From Variovorax dokdonensis (GTDB lineage Bacteria > Pseudomonadota > Gammaproteobacteria > Burkholderiales > Burkholderiaceae_C), in NCBI RefSeq assembly GCF_030316895.1, contig NZ_JASZYV010000002.1:930001-994000 (forward strand): 64,000 nucleotides of DNA, in the 5' to 3' direction. Shown here one piece after another: positions 8,241 through 17,161 of the stretch. The position numbers were made by a program, and so were the translations under genes. The notes under the pieces are model-generated. The model did not search any database, had not been told where the DNA came from, and saw only the letters and a program-made list of their open reading frames with translations. The first letter of the stretch is position 1; each line of letters begins with the position of its first letter.

Positions 8241-9113
8241 ATGCTTGCCCTCTTTCGCCTTCTTGCGCGTTTGCCACTTCCGCTCATGCACCGATTGGGC
8301 ACCTTGCTGGGCTGGCTGGCGTGGTGGGGTTCATCGGGCTATCGCCGTCGGTTCCGGACCAATGCCGAGGCGGCAGGCTTCACCAAAGAGCAATACCGTC
8401 CCGCCATTGCCGCCGCTGGCGCTGCGCTGGCCGAGTTGCCCTGGCTGTGGGGCCGGCCCCAGGGCGAGAGCGTGCTGCCCAAGGTGGTCAGCTGGAGCGG
8501 TGTCGATACCGTGGAAGCGGCGCTGGCCGAGCGCCGCGGCGTCATCTTCCTGGCTCCCCACGTCGGAAGCTGGGAACTGCTGGGCCAGGCGATGGCCGAG
8601 CGCTTCGTCGATGACTTCGGTCCGATGACCGCGCTTTACCGCCCCGCGCGGAAGGCCTGGATGACCGAACTGGTCGATGGCTCGCGCGATCGCCGCGGCC
8701 TGAAGATGCTGCCCACCAACACGTCCGGCGTGCGTGGCCTCATGCGCGCGCTCAAGTCCGGCGGCTACACCGGCATCCTTCCGGACCAGGTGCCACCCCG
8801 AGGACAGGGCGTGTGGGCGCCGTTCTTCGGGCGACAGGCCTACACGATGACGCTGGTGCCACGACTCGCACAGCAGACGGGCGCCAAGGTGTTCACGGCC
8901 GTGTGCGAGCGACTGGCGCCGGGTGAGGGCTATGCGATCCGCTTCGCGCCGCTCGACGAGCCGGCTTTGCGCGATCCGAAGGCACCTGTGGAAGAAGCGG
9001 CTGCGGCGATGAACCGTGGCATCGAGGGTCTCATCCGCGAGCTGCCCGGCCAGTACATCTGGGACTATGCGCGATACAAGGACCCGCGCGCCGAGCTGGA
9101 GGTGGGAAGTTGA
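8241..9113 (+). CDS. lpxL: Lipid A biosynthesis lauroyl/myristoyl acyltransferase (first of two)
   Basis: This 290-residue protein has one N-terminal membrane anchor and the LpxL/LpxM (HtrB/MsbB) acyltransferase fold. Such enzymes add a secondary acyl chain to lipid A precursors at the inner face of the inner membrane. The catalytic motif here is H-x4-E (APHVGSWE); LPDQVPPRGQGVW and PGQYIWDYARYK are further family segments. I chose the ATG at 8241 because family members begin with an LFRLLARLP-type helix. An in-frame GTG at 8187 would add 18 residues. Its stop overlaps the TTG start of the second acyltransferase gene. Confidence 0.88.
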   Translation: MLALFRLLARLPLPLMHRLGTLLGWLAWWGSSGYRRRFRTNAEAAGFTKEQYRPAIAAAGAALAELPWLWGRPQGESVLPKVVSWSGVDTVEAALAERRGVIFLAPHVGSWELLGQAMAERFVDDFGPMTALYRPARKAWMTELVDGSRDRRGLKMLPTNTSGVRGLMRALKSGGYTGILPDQVPPRGQGVWAPFFGRQAYTMTLVPRLAQQTGAKVFTAVCERLAPGEGYAIRFAPLDEPALRDPKAPVEEAAAAMNRGIEGLIRELPGQYIWDYARYKDPRAELEVGS

Positions 9114-9994
9114 GCTTGTCGGCACGTCTGGGCATTGGCTTCATGAAGGTGATCGCGCATCTGCCGCTTCCGGTGCTGCGCGGCTTTGGCGCCGTGATGG
9201 GCCGCTTGCTCTTTCACATCGCGCGGCCGCGGCGCAAGGTGGTGGACGCCAACCTGGCGCTTTGCTTTCCCGAGATGTCCGCTCGCGAGCGGGCGGACAT
9301 TGCCCGCCAGACCTTCACCTACGTGGCGCAGTCCTGGCTGGACCGCAGCTGGCTGTGGCATGCCCCGCGCGCAGTCGTGGAAAAGCGGCTCACCATCCGT
9401 GGTGCGCCGCAGGACCTGCAGGAACTGGCCAATGGCCAGCAGGCGCTGATCCTGTTCGCGCCGCACTTCCACGGCCTGGACGCCGCTGCCACCGCGCTGA
9501 CCATGCACATGTCGCGGCCGTCGATGACGATCTACACCACGCCGCGCGACCCGATGATCAACGAATGGGCTCGCGAGGGGCGCACCCGCTTCGGGAACGT
9601 GACCGCGCTGGAGCGCCAGGACGGCGTCAAGCCCGTGCTGCAACGCCTTCGCCGGGGCGAAGTGCTGTACCTGCTCCCGGACATGGACTTCGGTCCGAGC
9701 CAATCGATCTTCGTCCCGTTCTTCGGCGTGCCGTCTGCGACGGTGCCATCCCTGTCGCGCTTTGCGCAGCTCGGTCGCGCCATCGTCATGCCTGCCATCT
9801 CCAAGGTGACGGACGATGGTTACGAGGTCGAGCTCCTGCCGCGTTGGGAAAACTTCCCGACAGGCGACGTGCAGGCCGATACGCTGCGCATGAACCAGGT
9901 GCTGGAAGAGCACATCCGCAAGATGCCGGAGCAGTACTACTGGGTGCACCGCCGATTCAAGACGCGGCCCGAAGGCGCGCCGCCGGTCTACTGA
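9110..9994 (+). CDS. Lipid A-type acyltransferase (second of two)
   Basis: This 294-residue protein is a paralogue of the preceding acyltransferase. It has an N-terminal membrane helix, the classic H-x4-D motif (APHFHGLD) and a C-terminal PEQYYWVHRRFKTRP segment. It probably transfers a second acyl chain to lipid A or a related lipid. The TTG start at 9110 overlaps the upstream stop and sits behind a strong GGAGGTGGGA ribosome-binding site. The alternative ATG at 9143 lacks such a site. Which of the pair corresponds to LpxL and which to LpxM cannot be told from sequence alone. Its end overlaps the converging hydrolase gene by seven bases. Confidence 0.88.
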   Translation: MSLSARLGIGFMKVIAHLPLPVLRGFGAVMGRLLFHIARPRRKVVDANLALCFPEMSARERADIARQTFTYVAQSWLDRSWLWHAPRAVVEKRLTIRGAPQDLQELANGQQALILFAPHFHGLDAAATALTMHMSRPSMTIYTTPRDPMINEWAREGRTRFGNVTALERQDGVKPVLQRLRRGEVLYLLPDMDFGPSQSIFVPFFGVPSATVPSLSRFAQLGRAIVMPAISKVTDDGYEVELLPRWENFPTGDVQADTLRMNQVLEEHIRKMPEQYYWVHRRFKTRPEGAPPVY

Positions 9995-10902
9995 GCCGAG
10001 ACGAAGCGCTCGATGCGCTCGGCCACGAACCCCGGCCGTTCGTGGATCACCCAGTGTGTGGCATCGGGCACTTGCTCGAGCTGGAGCTGCGGTACGAAGT
10101 CCTGCAGTCCCTCGATGAGACCTGGCCGCAGCGCGACATCGTCCATCGCCCAGAGCACCAGCGTCGGCATGTTCACCATCAGGCGTTCGCGCGGAATGTC
10201 GGGATAGTTCGGCGCAGGCTCGCCCGGCGCTGCGGGCTTGAGCGGGGTGACGCGATAGAGATTGAGTGCGCCGGTCAGCCCCGCATCCCACACCTCGCGA
10301 TACTGCGCCTTCACCGCTTCGGTGAGCCAGCCGTAGCGGTCAGCGCCGGCGCCCATGTTGAGGAAGAACGGCCACATGCGGCGATAGTCGTCTTCTGCCA
10401 GAAGCTGTTCCGCGTCGGGGCGGGCCAGGAAGGTCATGTAGGCGCTGGCGGCTTGCTGTTCCGGGCTTCGCTGCAACTCGCGCAGGAAGGTGCCTGGATG
10501 CGGCGAGTTGATGATGACGAGGCGGTCCAGCCGGTCCGGCGCCGCATTGGCCAGGCCCCAGCCGAAGGCACCGCCCCAGTCGTGCGCGACCAGCGTGTGG
10601 ATGTGGCCGCCCGACGGCGATTCGATGTCGGCCAGGGCGAGGATGTCCTTGATCAGGTGATGGGCTCGGTAGGCTTCGACCTCCGTCGGCGCGCTGGACT
10701 TTTCAAAGCCGCGCAGATTGGGCGCCACGCAGCGAAAGCCACCGTGCTGTGGCTGCGCGAAGTGTTCGAGCAGCGTGTCCCAGATGAACGCCGCCTCGGG
10801 GAACCCGTGCAGGAACATCATCAGCGGGCGGCCGGGTTCGCCGGCAGCGCGGCAACTCAGCGTGATGCCGTGGGGCAGGGCGCGTTCGAAGGTCTGGATC
10901 AT
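9988..10902 (-). CDS. Alpha/beta-fold hydrolase, epoxide hydrolase-like
   Basis: This 304-residue protein has an alpha/beta hydrolase fold. The oxyanion segment HGFPE lies at about residues 32-36. The nucleophile elbow VAHDWGG has aspartate at about residue 108, and a late catalytic histidine sits in DATHWVIHERP. An aspartate nucleophile followed by tryptophan is typical of epoxide hydrolases and haloalkane or haloacetate dehalogenases, rather than serine esterases. No signal peptide is visible. The gene lies 42 bases downstream of engB on the same strand and may be cotranscribed with it. The true substrate is unknown. Confidence 0.82.
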   Translation of the reverse strand: MIQTFERALPHGITLSCRAAGEPGRPLMMFLHGFPEAAFIWDTLLEHFAQPQHGGFRCVAPNLRGFEKSSAPTEVEAYRAHHLIKDILALADIESPSGGHIHTLVAHDWGGAFGWGLANAAPDRLDRLVIINSPHPGTFLRELQRSPEQQAASAYMTFLARPDAEQLLAEDDYRRMWPFFLNMGAGADRYGWLTEAVKAQYREVWDAGLTGALNLYRVTPLKPAAPGEPAPNYPDIPRERLMVNMPTLVLWAMDDVALRPGLIEGLQDFVPQLQLEQVPDATHWVIHERPGFVAERIERFVSAQ

Positions 10903-10944
10903 GCGGTCGTCTCCTGGTGCCCGTCCGCGTGTCCAGCGAACTCG

Positions 10945-11661
10945 TCAGGACTCGGGTGCGGCGGGCGCTTCGGTGGTTTCGGGGGTCTCGGGTGCGGCGT
11001 GTGTCCACTGCCAGAGCAGTTCGGCCACCGCATCCACACCCTGACGCTTGAGGGCGGAGAAGAGTTTGACCTCGCCGCCGCCGGCCTGCAGTCGCGTGAT
11101 CGACAGCACCTTGTTGGCTTCGGCGCGGGAGAGCTTGTCCGCTTTAGTGAGCAGCACCAGGAATTTCAGCCCCTCCTCGACGCGCGGGCGGATGAGTTCC
11201 AGCAGGAGTTCGTCCAGTTCGGTCAGGCCCAGGCGCGGGTCGCACATCAGCACCACGCCGCGCAAGGCGGGGCGGGTGGCGAGGTAGTTGCCCATCACGC
11301 GCTGCCAGCGGTGCTTGGCTTCCTGGGGCACGGCGGCATAGCCGTAGCCCGGGAGGTCGGCCAGCACCGCGTCGTCCACCTGGCCCTTGCCCACGCCGAA
11401 GAGGTTGATGTGCTGGGTTCGTCCAGGCGTCTTGGAGGCGTAGGCCAAGCGCTTTTGCTGGGTGAGCGTATTGATCGCCGTGGATTTGCCGGCGTTCGAG
11501 CGGCCGACGAAGGCGATTTCGGGAAGGTCGAGGGTGGGAAGCAGATCCAGTTGAGGGGCGCTGAGCAGGAAATGGGCGGTGTGAAGCCATCCCATGGCTT
11601 CGCGTGCTCGACCGGCATCAGGGTTGCGACCAGAGGCCGGCGGGGGAGGCGAAGCGTTCAT
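10945..11661 (-). CDS. engB: Ribosome biogenesis GTP-binding protein EngB/YihA/YsxC
   Basis: This 238-residue TRAFAC-class GTPase is involved in assembly of the 50S ribosomal subunit and cell division. Visible motifs are G1 (GRSNAGKS, residues 53-60), G3 (DLPGYGY) and G4 (TKAD), plus the TPGRTQHIN switch region characteristic of the family. The start at 11661 gives an N-terminal extension of about 25 residues before the conserved FLLSAPQLDLLP. The C-terminal tail is rich in Ala, Pro, Thr and Glu and probably disordered. It is divergent from the cytochrome c4 gene, with a 69-base gap. Confidence 0.95.
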   Translation of the reverse strand: MNASPPPPASGRNPDAGRAREAMGWLHTAHFLLSAPQLDLLPTLDLPEIAFVGRSNAGKSTAINTLTQQKRLAYASKTPGRTQHINLFGVGKGQVDDAVLADLPGYGYAAVPQEAKHRWQRVMGNYLATRPALRGVVLMCDPRLGLTELDELLLELIRPRVEEGLKFLVLLTKADKLSRAEANKVLSITRLQAGGGEVKLFSALKRQGVDAVAELLWQWTHAAPETPETTEAPAAPES

Positions 11662-11667
11662 TGAGGG

Positions 11668-11695
11668 TTTTCCATAGGAGGCCACATTGTAGAAT
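11668..11695 (+). promoter_or_regulatory. Possible promoter of the cytochrome c4 gene
   Basis: A TAGAAT -10-like element (11690-11695) lies about 35 bases before the start codon, with a weak TTTTCC -35 (11668-11673) 16 bases upstream. Only the -10 is convincing. Confidence 0.35.
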
Positions 11696-11730
11696 CGCGA
11701 GGTTTTGCGCCCTAAAACCAACCCCTCGAT

Positions 11731-12405
11731 ATGAAGCTTGTCAACGTCTTGCGTGCGGCCTTGCTGGCTGCAACCGCCCTTGCCAGTGTCAGTGTCAGTT
11801 TTGGGGCCCAAGAGGCCACTCACGCCGCAGCGCAGCCCAAGGTTGCCAAGCCGGATCCGGCCAAGGGTGACACCATTTTCAACGCCACGCCGCCCAACAG
11901 CCAGAGCTGCGCTTCGTGCCACAACGCCGATGGCAACTCCGCCATCGCGGCCAATCCGAAGCTGGCCGAGCAACATCCCGAGTACATCCTCAAGCAGCTC
12001 GAAGACTTCAAGTCGGGCAAGCGCAAGAGCGCGATCATGAAGCCGCTCGCTTCCGCGCTGAGCGAGGAAGACATGCGCAACATCGCCTGGTTCGTCGGCA
12101 GCAAGACGGTCAAGCCAGGGTTCGCCAAGGAAAAGGATCTGGTCTCGCTGGGCGAGCGCATCTACCGCGGCGGCATTGCCGACCGCCAGGTTCCCGCTTG
12201 CGCAGGCTGCCACAGCCCCAACGGCGCCGGCATTCCCGCCCAGTATCCGCGCCTGGGTGGCCAGCACGCCGACTACACCTCCGCGCAACTGGTGGCCTTC
12301 CGTGACGGCGTGCGGCTGAACAATCCTGTCATGAACTCCGTGGCCGCCAAGCTCAATGACCGCGAGGTCAAGGCCCTGGCGGACTACATCGCCGGCTTGC
12401 GCTGA
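11731..12405 (+). CDS. Cytochrome c4, di-haem periplasmic electron carrier
   Basis: This 224-residue protein has a Sec signal peptide (about residues 1-25) and two class I cytochrome c domains. The haem sites are CASCH (60-64) and CAGCH (157-161), each with a downstream methionine ligand (AIMKP and NPVMN). Cytochrome c4 shuttles electrons from the bc1 complex to terminal oxidases. It stands directly before the System II cytochrome c maturation genes, which would attach its haems, and is followed by a strong terminator. Confidence 0.93.
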   Translation: MKLVNVLRAALLAATALASVSVSFGAQEATHAAAQPKVAKPDPAKGDTIFNATPPNSQSCASCHNADGNSAIAANPKLAEQHPEYILKQLEDFKSGKRKSAIMKPLASALSEEDMRNIAWFVGSKTVKPGFAKEKDLVSLGERIYRGGIADRQVPACAGCHSPNGAGIPAQYPRLGGQHADYTSAQLVAFRDGVRLNNPVMNSVAAKLNDREVKALADYIAGLR

Positions 12406-12456
12406 TCCGGTCGCGGCAACTCGCCGCTGAACCAACCGCCGCACAACAAACCCAAG

Positions 12457-12493
12457 AAGGCGGGCCGATCCTCTCAGCGGATCGCCCGCCTTT
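12457..12493 (+). terminator. Rho-independent terminator after cytochrome c4
   Basis: A long hairpin (left arm 12457-12471, seven-base loop, right arm 12479-12493) has a GC-rich stem with one bulge and ends in a short T run. Adenines precede the left arm, so it might also work on the opposite strand. Confidence 0.8.
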
Positions 12494-12541
12494 CGTCATT
12501 CAGACAGCGTTCAGCCCCTTTTCTTTCTTCTACCTTTCTTC

Positions 12542-14689
12542 ATGTCGGTCTCTACCCACGGCATTCGCGTTCACCGCGGGCCCCACGCATGGCGGCTTGC
12601 GGTGGAGCTGCTGTCGTCGATGCGATTTGCCATCGCGCTGCTGACCGTCATCTGCATTGCGTCGATCATCGGCACCGTGCTCAAGCAGCACGAACCCATT
12701 GGCAACTACGTCAATCAGTTCGGCCCGTTCTGGGCGCAGGTGTTCCTGAAGGCCCAGCTGGACTCGATCTACAGCGCGTGGTGGTTCCTGCTGATCCTGT
12801 TGTTCCTGGTGATCAGCACGTCGCTGTGCATCGCGCGCAACGCGCCGCACATCGTGCGCGAATTGCGTACCGTCAAGGAAGACATCCGAGCCGCCAGCCT
12901 GCGTGCCTTCGGGCACCGGGCGCAGGCGGATTTGCTCGGCGAGACGCCCGAAGCAGCAGCGCAGCGCATCGGCGGCATGCTCGCCGGCGGTGGCTGGAAG
13001 GTGAAGTTGCAACGGCGTGAAACGGATGGCGCCGACGGCGGATGGATGGTGGCCGCTCGCGCAGGCGGTGCCCACAAGCTCGGGTACCTGGCCGCGCATG
13101 GTGCGGTGGTGCTGGTGTGCGTGGGGGGACTGCTTGACGGCGACCTGATCGTGCGCGCCCAGACCTGGCTGAACGGCAAGAGCGTCTACTCGGGTGGCGG
13201 CCTCATCTCCGAAGTGGCACCGGAGCATCGGCTGTCGTCGTCCAACCCGACGTTCCGCGGCAACATCCTGGTGCCGGAAGGGCAGCGTGCCAGTGTCGCC
13301 ATCCTGAATCAGTCCGATGGTGTGCTGCTGCAGGAGCTGCCATTTTCGATCGAGCTCAAGAAGTTCATCGTCGACTACTACTCCACCGGCATGCCCAAGC
13401 TCTTTGCCAGCGAGGTGGTGCTGCACGACCTGGCCACCGGCGAGCAGGTGCCGGCGCGCATCGAGGTCAATCACCCGGCAAGCTACAAGGGCGTGGAGAT
13501 CTACCAGTCCAGCTTCGATGACGGCGGCTCGAGCGTCAAGCTCAAGGCCGTGCCGATCAACGCCGCGGCCAAGCCCTTCGAGGTGGAAGGCACGATCGGC
13601 ACGACCAAGCAGCTGACCAACGGCAACGAGCAATTGACGCTGGAGTTGACGGCGCTGCGCGTGATCAACGTCGAGAACATGGGCTCGCCCACCGGAGGCA
13701 GCGCGGTCGACGTGCGCAAGGTGGATCTGGCCAGTTCGGTGGAATCGAAACTGGGCGCTGCCAATAAGAGCGCCAATCCCCTGGAACTGCGCAACGTGGG
13801 CCCGAGCATCGGCTACAAGCTGCGCGACGCGTCGGGTCAGGCGCGCGAGTTCCAGAACTACATGCTGCCGGTCGACACCGGAGACGGACTGCCCGTGTTC
13901 CTGCTGGGCATGCGCGACGCGCCCAACGAGGCGTTCCGCTATCTGCGCATTCCCGCCGACGACAGCGGTTCGATGGACGGCTTCGTGCGGCTTCGAGCCG
14001 CCCTTGATGATCCCGCACTGCGGCAGGCGGCGGTGGACCGCTACATCGCCCGCAGCACGGATGAAAAGCGTCCTGAACTGGCTGCGCAATTGCGTGCATC
14101 GACGATGCGGGCGCTGGCGCTGTTCGCCGGCAGCGAGCGTGCGCGGCAGGATGCCAAGGCGCGTGGCGGTTGGCAGGCCATTGCCGAATTCATGGAGGCC
14201 AACGTGCCCGAGGCCGAGCGCGAACGCGCCGGCGGCGTGCTGGTGCGCATCCTGAACGACGTGCTGTTCGATCTGCTCAACCTCAGCCGTGAGCGTGCGG
14301 GCCTGGCCGCCATGCCTGCCGACGAGAAGACGCAGGCTTATCTCACCCAGTCGGTGCTGGCGCTGAGCGACGCCTACTTCTATGCTGCCCCGGTGGCCAT
14401 GATGCTGCAGGACTTCAAGCAGGTGCAGGCCAGTGTCTTCCAAGTGGCGCGCGCCCCGGGCAAGGGCATCGTCTACCTGGGCTGCCTGTTGCTGATCATC
14501 GGCATCTTTGCCATGCTCTATGTGCGCGAGCGCCGGCTGTGGGTCTGGCTGGCGCCGGCCGTCGGCCCGCAGGCAGGCAGTTCGGCCACGATGGCCTTGT
14601 CGGTCAATCGCAAGACCCTCGACAACGATCGCGAGTTCGAGCAGCTCAAGCAGCGCCTGCTCGGCATACGGAAGGAAACGGCGTCATGA
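12542..14689 (+). CDS. resB: Cytochrome c biogenesis protein ResB (Ccs1)
   Basis: This 715-residue membrane protein is half of the System II cytochrome c synthetase that exports haem and joins it to CXXCH motifs in the periplasm. It has a basic N-terminus, hydrophobic helices at about residues 28-48, 78-98 and 180-200, a large periplasmic domain, and a last helix near residues 640-665 (VYLGCLLLIIGIFAML). Length and layout match proteobacterial ResB. The stop overlaps the ccsB start by four bases. It follows the cytochrome c4 terminator, so it needs its own promoter; none is obvious in the 48 bases between. Confidence 0.94.
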   Translation: MSVSTHGIRVHRGPHAWRLAVELLSSMRFAIALLTVICIASIIGTVLKQHEPIGNYVNQFGPFWAQVFLKAQLDSIYSAWWFLLILLFLVISTSLCIARNAPHIVRELRTVKEDIRAASLRAFGHRAQADLLGETPEAAAQRIGGMLAGGGWKVKLQRRETDGADGGWMVAARAGGAHKLGYLAAHGAVVLVCVGGLLDGDLIVRAQTWLNGKSVYSGGGLISEVAPEHRLSSSNPTFRGNILVPEGQRASVAILNQSDGVLLQELPFSIELKKFIVDYYSTGMPKLFASEVVLHDLATGEQVPARIEVNHPASYKGVEIYQSSFDDGGSSVKLKAVPINAAAKPFEVEGTIGTTKQLTNGNEQLTLELTALRVINVENMGSPTGGSAVDVRKVDLASSVESKLGAANKSANPLELRNVGPSIGYKLRDASGQAREFQNYMLPVDTGDGLPVFLLGMRDAPNEAFRYLRIPADDSGSMDGFVRLRAALDDPALRQAAVDRYIARSTDEKRPELAAQLRASTMRALALFAGSERARQDAKARGGWQAIAEFMEANVPEAERERAGGVLVRILNDVLFDLLNLSRERAGLAAMPADEKTQAYLTQSVLALSDAYFYAAPVAMMLQDFKQVQASVFQVARAPGKGIVYLGCLLLIIGIFAMLYVRERRLWVWLAPAVGPQAGSSATMALSVNRKTLDNDREFEQLKQRLLGIRKETAS

Positions 14690-16008
14690 CCACGAGCACC
14701 ACCACCCTGACCCTAAACGACAGCTGGCTTTCCCGTCGCAACGCCTTCGACTGGGGTTTCGCGGCCCTGGTGGTGGCCGGTGGCTTGTGGGCCTTTGCGC
14801 GCTATCTGGCGCACATGGACATCTACGAGCGGGTGATCCTGCTCGCAGCCATTCCGGCCGTGGTCTGGCTGGGCTGGTTCTGGCGGCCGCTGGCCGTGCT
14901 GGGGCTCGTGGTGGCTGCGGCCTCGCTGCTGGCCATTGCGTCGTATGGCGGCGATCTGTCGCGCGCCGACACGGTGTTCTGGCTCAAGTACTTCCTGTCG
15001 AGCCAATCGGCCATTCTCTGGATGAGCGTGCTGTTCTTCATGAGCACGTTGTTCTACTGGCTGGGCTTCATGGCCACATCGCAATCGGCCACCATGGAAC
15101 TGATCGGCTCGCGAGTCGCCTGGGCGGCGGTCACGATGGCGCTGATCGGCACGATGGTGCGGTGGTACGAAAGCCATCAGCTGGGCCCGGACATCGGCCA
15201 CATCCCGGTCAGCAACCTCTACGAAGTGTTCGTGCTGTTCTGCTGGATCACCACGGTGTTCTATCTCTACTACGAAGCGCGCTACCGCACTCGCGCGCTC
15301 GGGGCCTTCGTGATGCTGGTGGTCAGCGCGGCGGTGGGTTTCCTGCTCTGGTACACGCTGGTGCGCGACGCCCAGCAGATCCAGCCGCTGGTACCGGCCT
15401 TGCAGAGTTGGTGGATGAAGCTGCATGTGCCGGCCAATTTCATCGGCTATGGCACCTTCTCGCTGTCGGCCATGGTGGCCTTCGCCTACCTGATCAAGTC
15501 GCAGGCTGACGAGGCTCGCTGGTACAAGCTGGCGCCGATCTGGCTGCTGGGCATTGCGCTGTGTTTCGTGCCGGTGGCCTTCAGGCAGCGCGCGCAGGAA
15601 GCGGGGGGCAGCTATTGGCTCGTCTATGCCGCCATCTCCGCGGTGATCATGGCGGCCATCCTGATCGGACGCCGGCGCATCGCGCAGCGGCTGCCCTCGC
15701 TGGAGGTGCTGGACGACGTCATGTACAAGGCGATCACGGTCGGTTTTGCCTTCTTCACCATCGCCACGGTGCTTGGTGCGCTGTGGGCGGCCGATGCCTG
15801 GGGTGGCTACTGGAGCTGGGACCCCAAGGAGACCTGGGCACTGATCGTCTGGCTGAACTACGCCACGTGGCTGCACATGCGCCTGGTCAAGGGCTTGCGC
15901 GGCACGGTGGCGGCCTGGTGGGCGTTGGTGGGCCTGGGCGTGACGACCTTCGCCTTCCTGGGGGTCAACATGTTCCTGAGCGGCCTGCACAGCTACGGCA
16001 CGTTGTAA
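14686..16008 (+). CDS. ccsB: Cytochrome c biogenesis protein CcsB (ResC, CcsA type)
   Basis: This 440-residue polytopic membrane protein is the haem-handling partner of ResB. The tryptophan-rich WWD-type motif appears as WGGYWSWDPKETW at about residues 370-382, and conserved histidines occur in the loops (MRLVKGLRG region and C-terminal LHSYGTL). The start at 14686 overlaps the resB stop (ATGA). With ResB it forms a functional System II synthetase for the c-type cytochromes of this cell. Confidence 0.94.
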   Translation: MTTSTTTLTLNDSWLSRRNAFDWGFAALVVAGGLWAFARYLAHMDIYERVILLAAIPAVVWLGWFWRPLAVLGLVVAAASLLAIASYGGDLSRADTVFWLKYFLSSQSAILWMSVLFFMSTLFYWLGFMATSQSATMELIGSRVAWAAVTMALIGTMVRWYESHQLGPDIGHIPVSNLYEVFVLFCWITTVFYLYYEARYRTRALGAFVMLVVSAAVGFLLWYTLVRDAQQIQPLVPALQSWWMKLHVPANFIGYGTFSLSAMVAFAYLIKSQADEARWYKLAPIWLLGIALCFVPVAFRQRAQEAGGSYWLVYAAISAVIMAAILIGRRRIAQRLPSLEVLDDVMYKAITVGFAFFTIATVLGALWAADAWGGYWSWDPKETWALIVWLNYATWLHMRLVKGLRGTVAAWWALVGLGVTTFAFLGVNMFLSGLHSYGTL

Positions 16009-16014
16009 GCCTCG

Positions 16015-16030
16015 CCGTCCGCCTGGACGG
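16015..16030 (+). other. Small hairpin after ccsB, possible weak terminator
   Basis: A perfect six-base-pair stem (CCGTCC/GGACGG) with a GCCT loop lies just past the ccsB stop. No T tract follows, so termination would be weak or Rho-dependent. The rest of the 138-base gap shows no clear element. Confidence 0.3.
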
Positions 16031-16146
16031 AACTTCGTGTGCAGGCGCTGTAACCAACCTCAAGCGCGACGCGAACTATTGGGCGACACTCTTCGATCGC
16101 GCACGCGCGGCGAGAGTCCTACACCCCAATACGACCGAGGCGACGA

Positions 16147-17142
16147 ATGCTGATCCGATCCAAAGACGCTGGTTTCCTGCATCCTCATTCCAGCGAAATC
16201 ACCAGCCGGCATCTCTATGAAGGCCGGCGCGACTTCCTGCGCATGCTTGCCGGCGGCGCTGCGGGCGCGACCCTGGCGGGCTGGGTGGGCCGCGACGCCT
16301 GGGCAGCCACTGCGCCGGGCAAGCTGCCCGCGCTGGCTTCGGTGCCGTCGAAGGTGGCGGGTGCGCAGACCATGGAGGTCGTGACCGACTACAAGGATGC
16401 GGCCAGCTACAACAACTTCTACGAATTCGGCACGGACAAGAGCGATCCCGCCCGCAATGCCCACACGCTGAAGACGCGCCCCTGGACGGTCGAGGTCGAG
16501 GGCCTGGTGAACAAGCCGGGCAAGTTCGGCATCGAGGATCTGCTCAAGCTGAGCGCGCAGGAAGAGCGTATCTACCGCCTTCGCTGCGTCGAAGGCTGGT
16601 CGATGGTCATTCCGTGGATCGGCTATTCGCTGTCCGAACTGATCAAGAAGGTCGAGCCACAGGGCAGCGCCAAGTACGTCGAGTTCCTGACGCTCGCCGA
16701 TCCCAAGACCATGCCCTTCGTCGGCTCGCGCGTGCTCGACTGGCCGTATGCCGAAGGCCTGCGCATGGACGAGGCCATGCATCCGTTGACCCTGCTGAGC
16801 TTCGGCATGTATGGCGAAGTGCTGCCCAACCAGAACGGTGCGCCTGTGCGCTTGGTGGTGCCGTGGAAATACGGCTTTAAGTCGGCCAAGTCGATCGTCA
16901 AGATCCGGTTCGTCGAGAAGGAGCCGGGCACGGCCTGGAACAAGGCTGCGGCCAATGAATATGGCTTCTATTCCAACGTGAATCCCGAGGTCGACCACCC
17001 GCGCTGGAGCCAGGCCACGGAGCGACGCATCGGAGAGCCTGGCGGCTTGTTCGCCAAGCGGCGCAAGACGTTGATGTTCAACGGCTACGAACCCCAGGTC
17101 GGCCAGCTTTACGCCGGCATGGACCTCAAGAAGTTCTACTGA
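16147..17142 (+). CDS. msrP: Protein-methionine-sulfoxide reductase catalytic subunit MsrP (YedY)
   Basis: This 331-residue molybdenum-cofactor enzyme repairs oxidised methionines in periplasmic proteins. A twin-arginine signal (RRDFLRM, residues 27-33) directs export after cofactor insertion, and the tatABC genes lie at 56772-58423. The molybdenum-ligating cysteine is in RCVEGWSM (Cys147). Later segments ([22 protein letters not shown]) fit the sulfite-oxidase-type fold. It is followed after 19 bases by its membrane partner MsrQ. Confidence 0.96.
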   Translation: MLIRSKDAGFLHPHSSEITSRHLYEGRRDFLRMLAGGAAGATLAGWVGRDAWAATAPGKLPALASVPSKVAGAQTMEVVTDYKDAASYNNFYEFGTDKSDPARNAHTLKTRPWTVEVEGLVNKPGKFGIEDLLKLSAQEERIYRLRCVEGWSMVIPWIGYSLSELIKKVEPQGSAKYVEFLTLADPKTMPFVGSRVLDWPYAEGLRMDEAMHPLTLLSFGMYGEVLPNQNGAPVRLVVPWKYGFKSAKSIVKIRFVEKEPGTAWNKAAANEYGFYSNVNPEVDHPRWSQATERRIGEPGGLFAKRRKTLMFNGYEPQVGQLYAGMDLKKFY

Positions 17143-17161
17143 GCGGACGCGGGCCCGTCGC

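Noticed and set aside
12530..14443. Minus-strand open frame of about 637 codons
   Set aside because: It is a mirror of resB in a GC-rich gene, with no motif and no ribosome-binding site.
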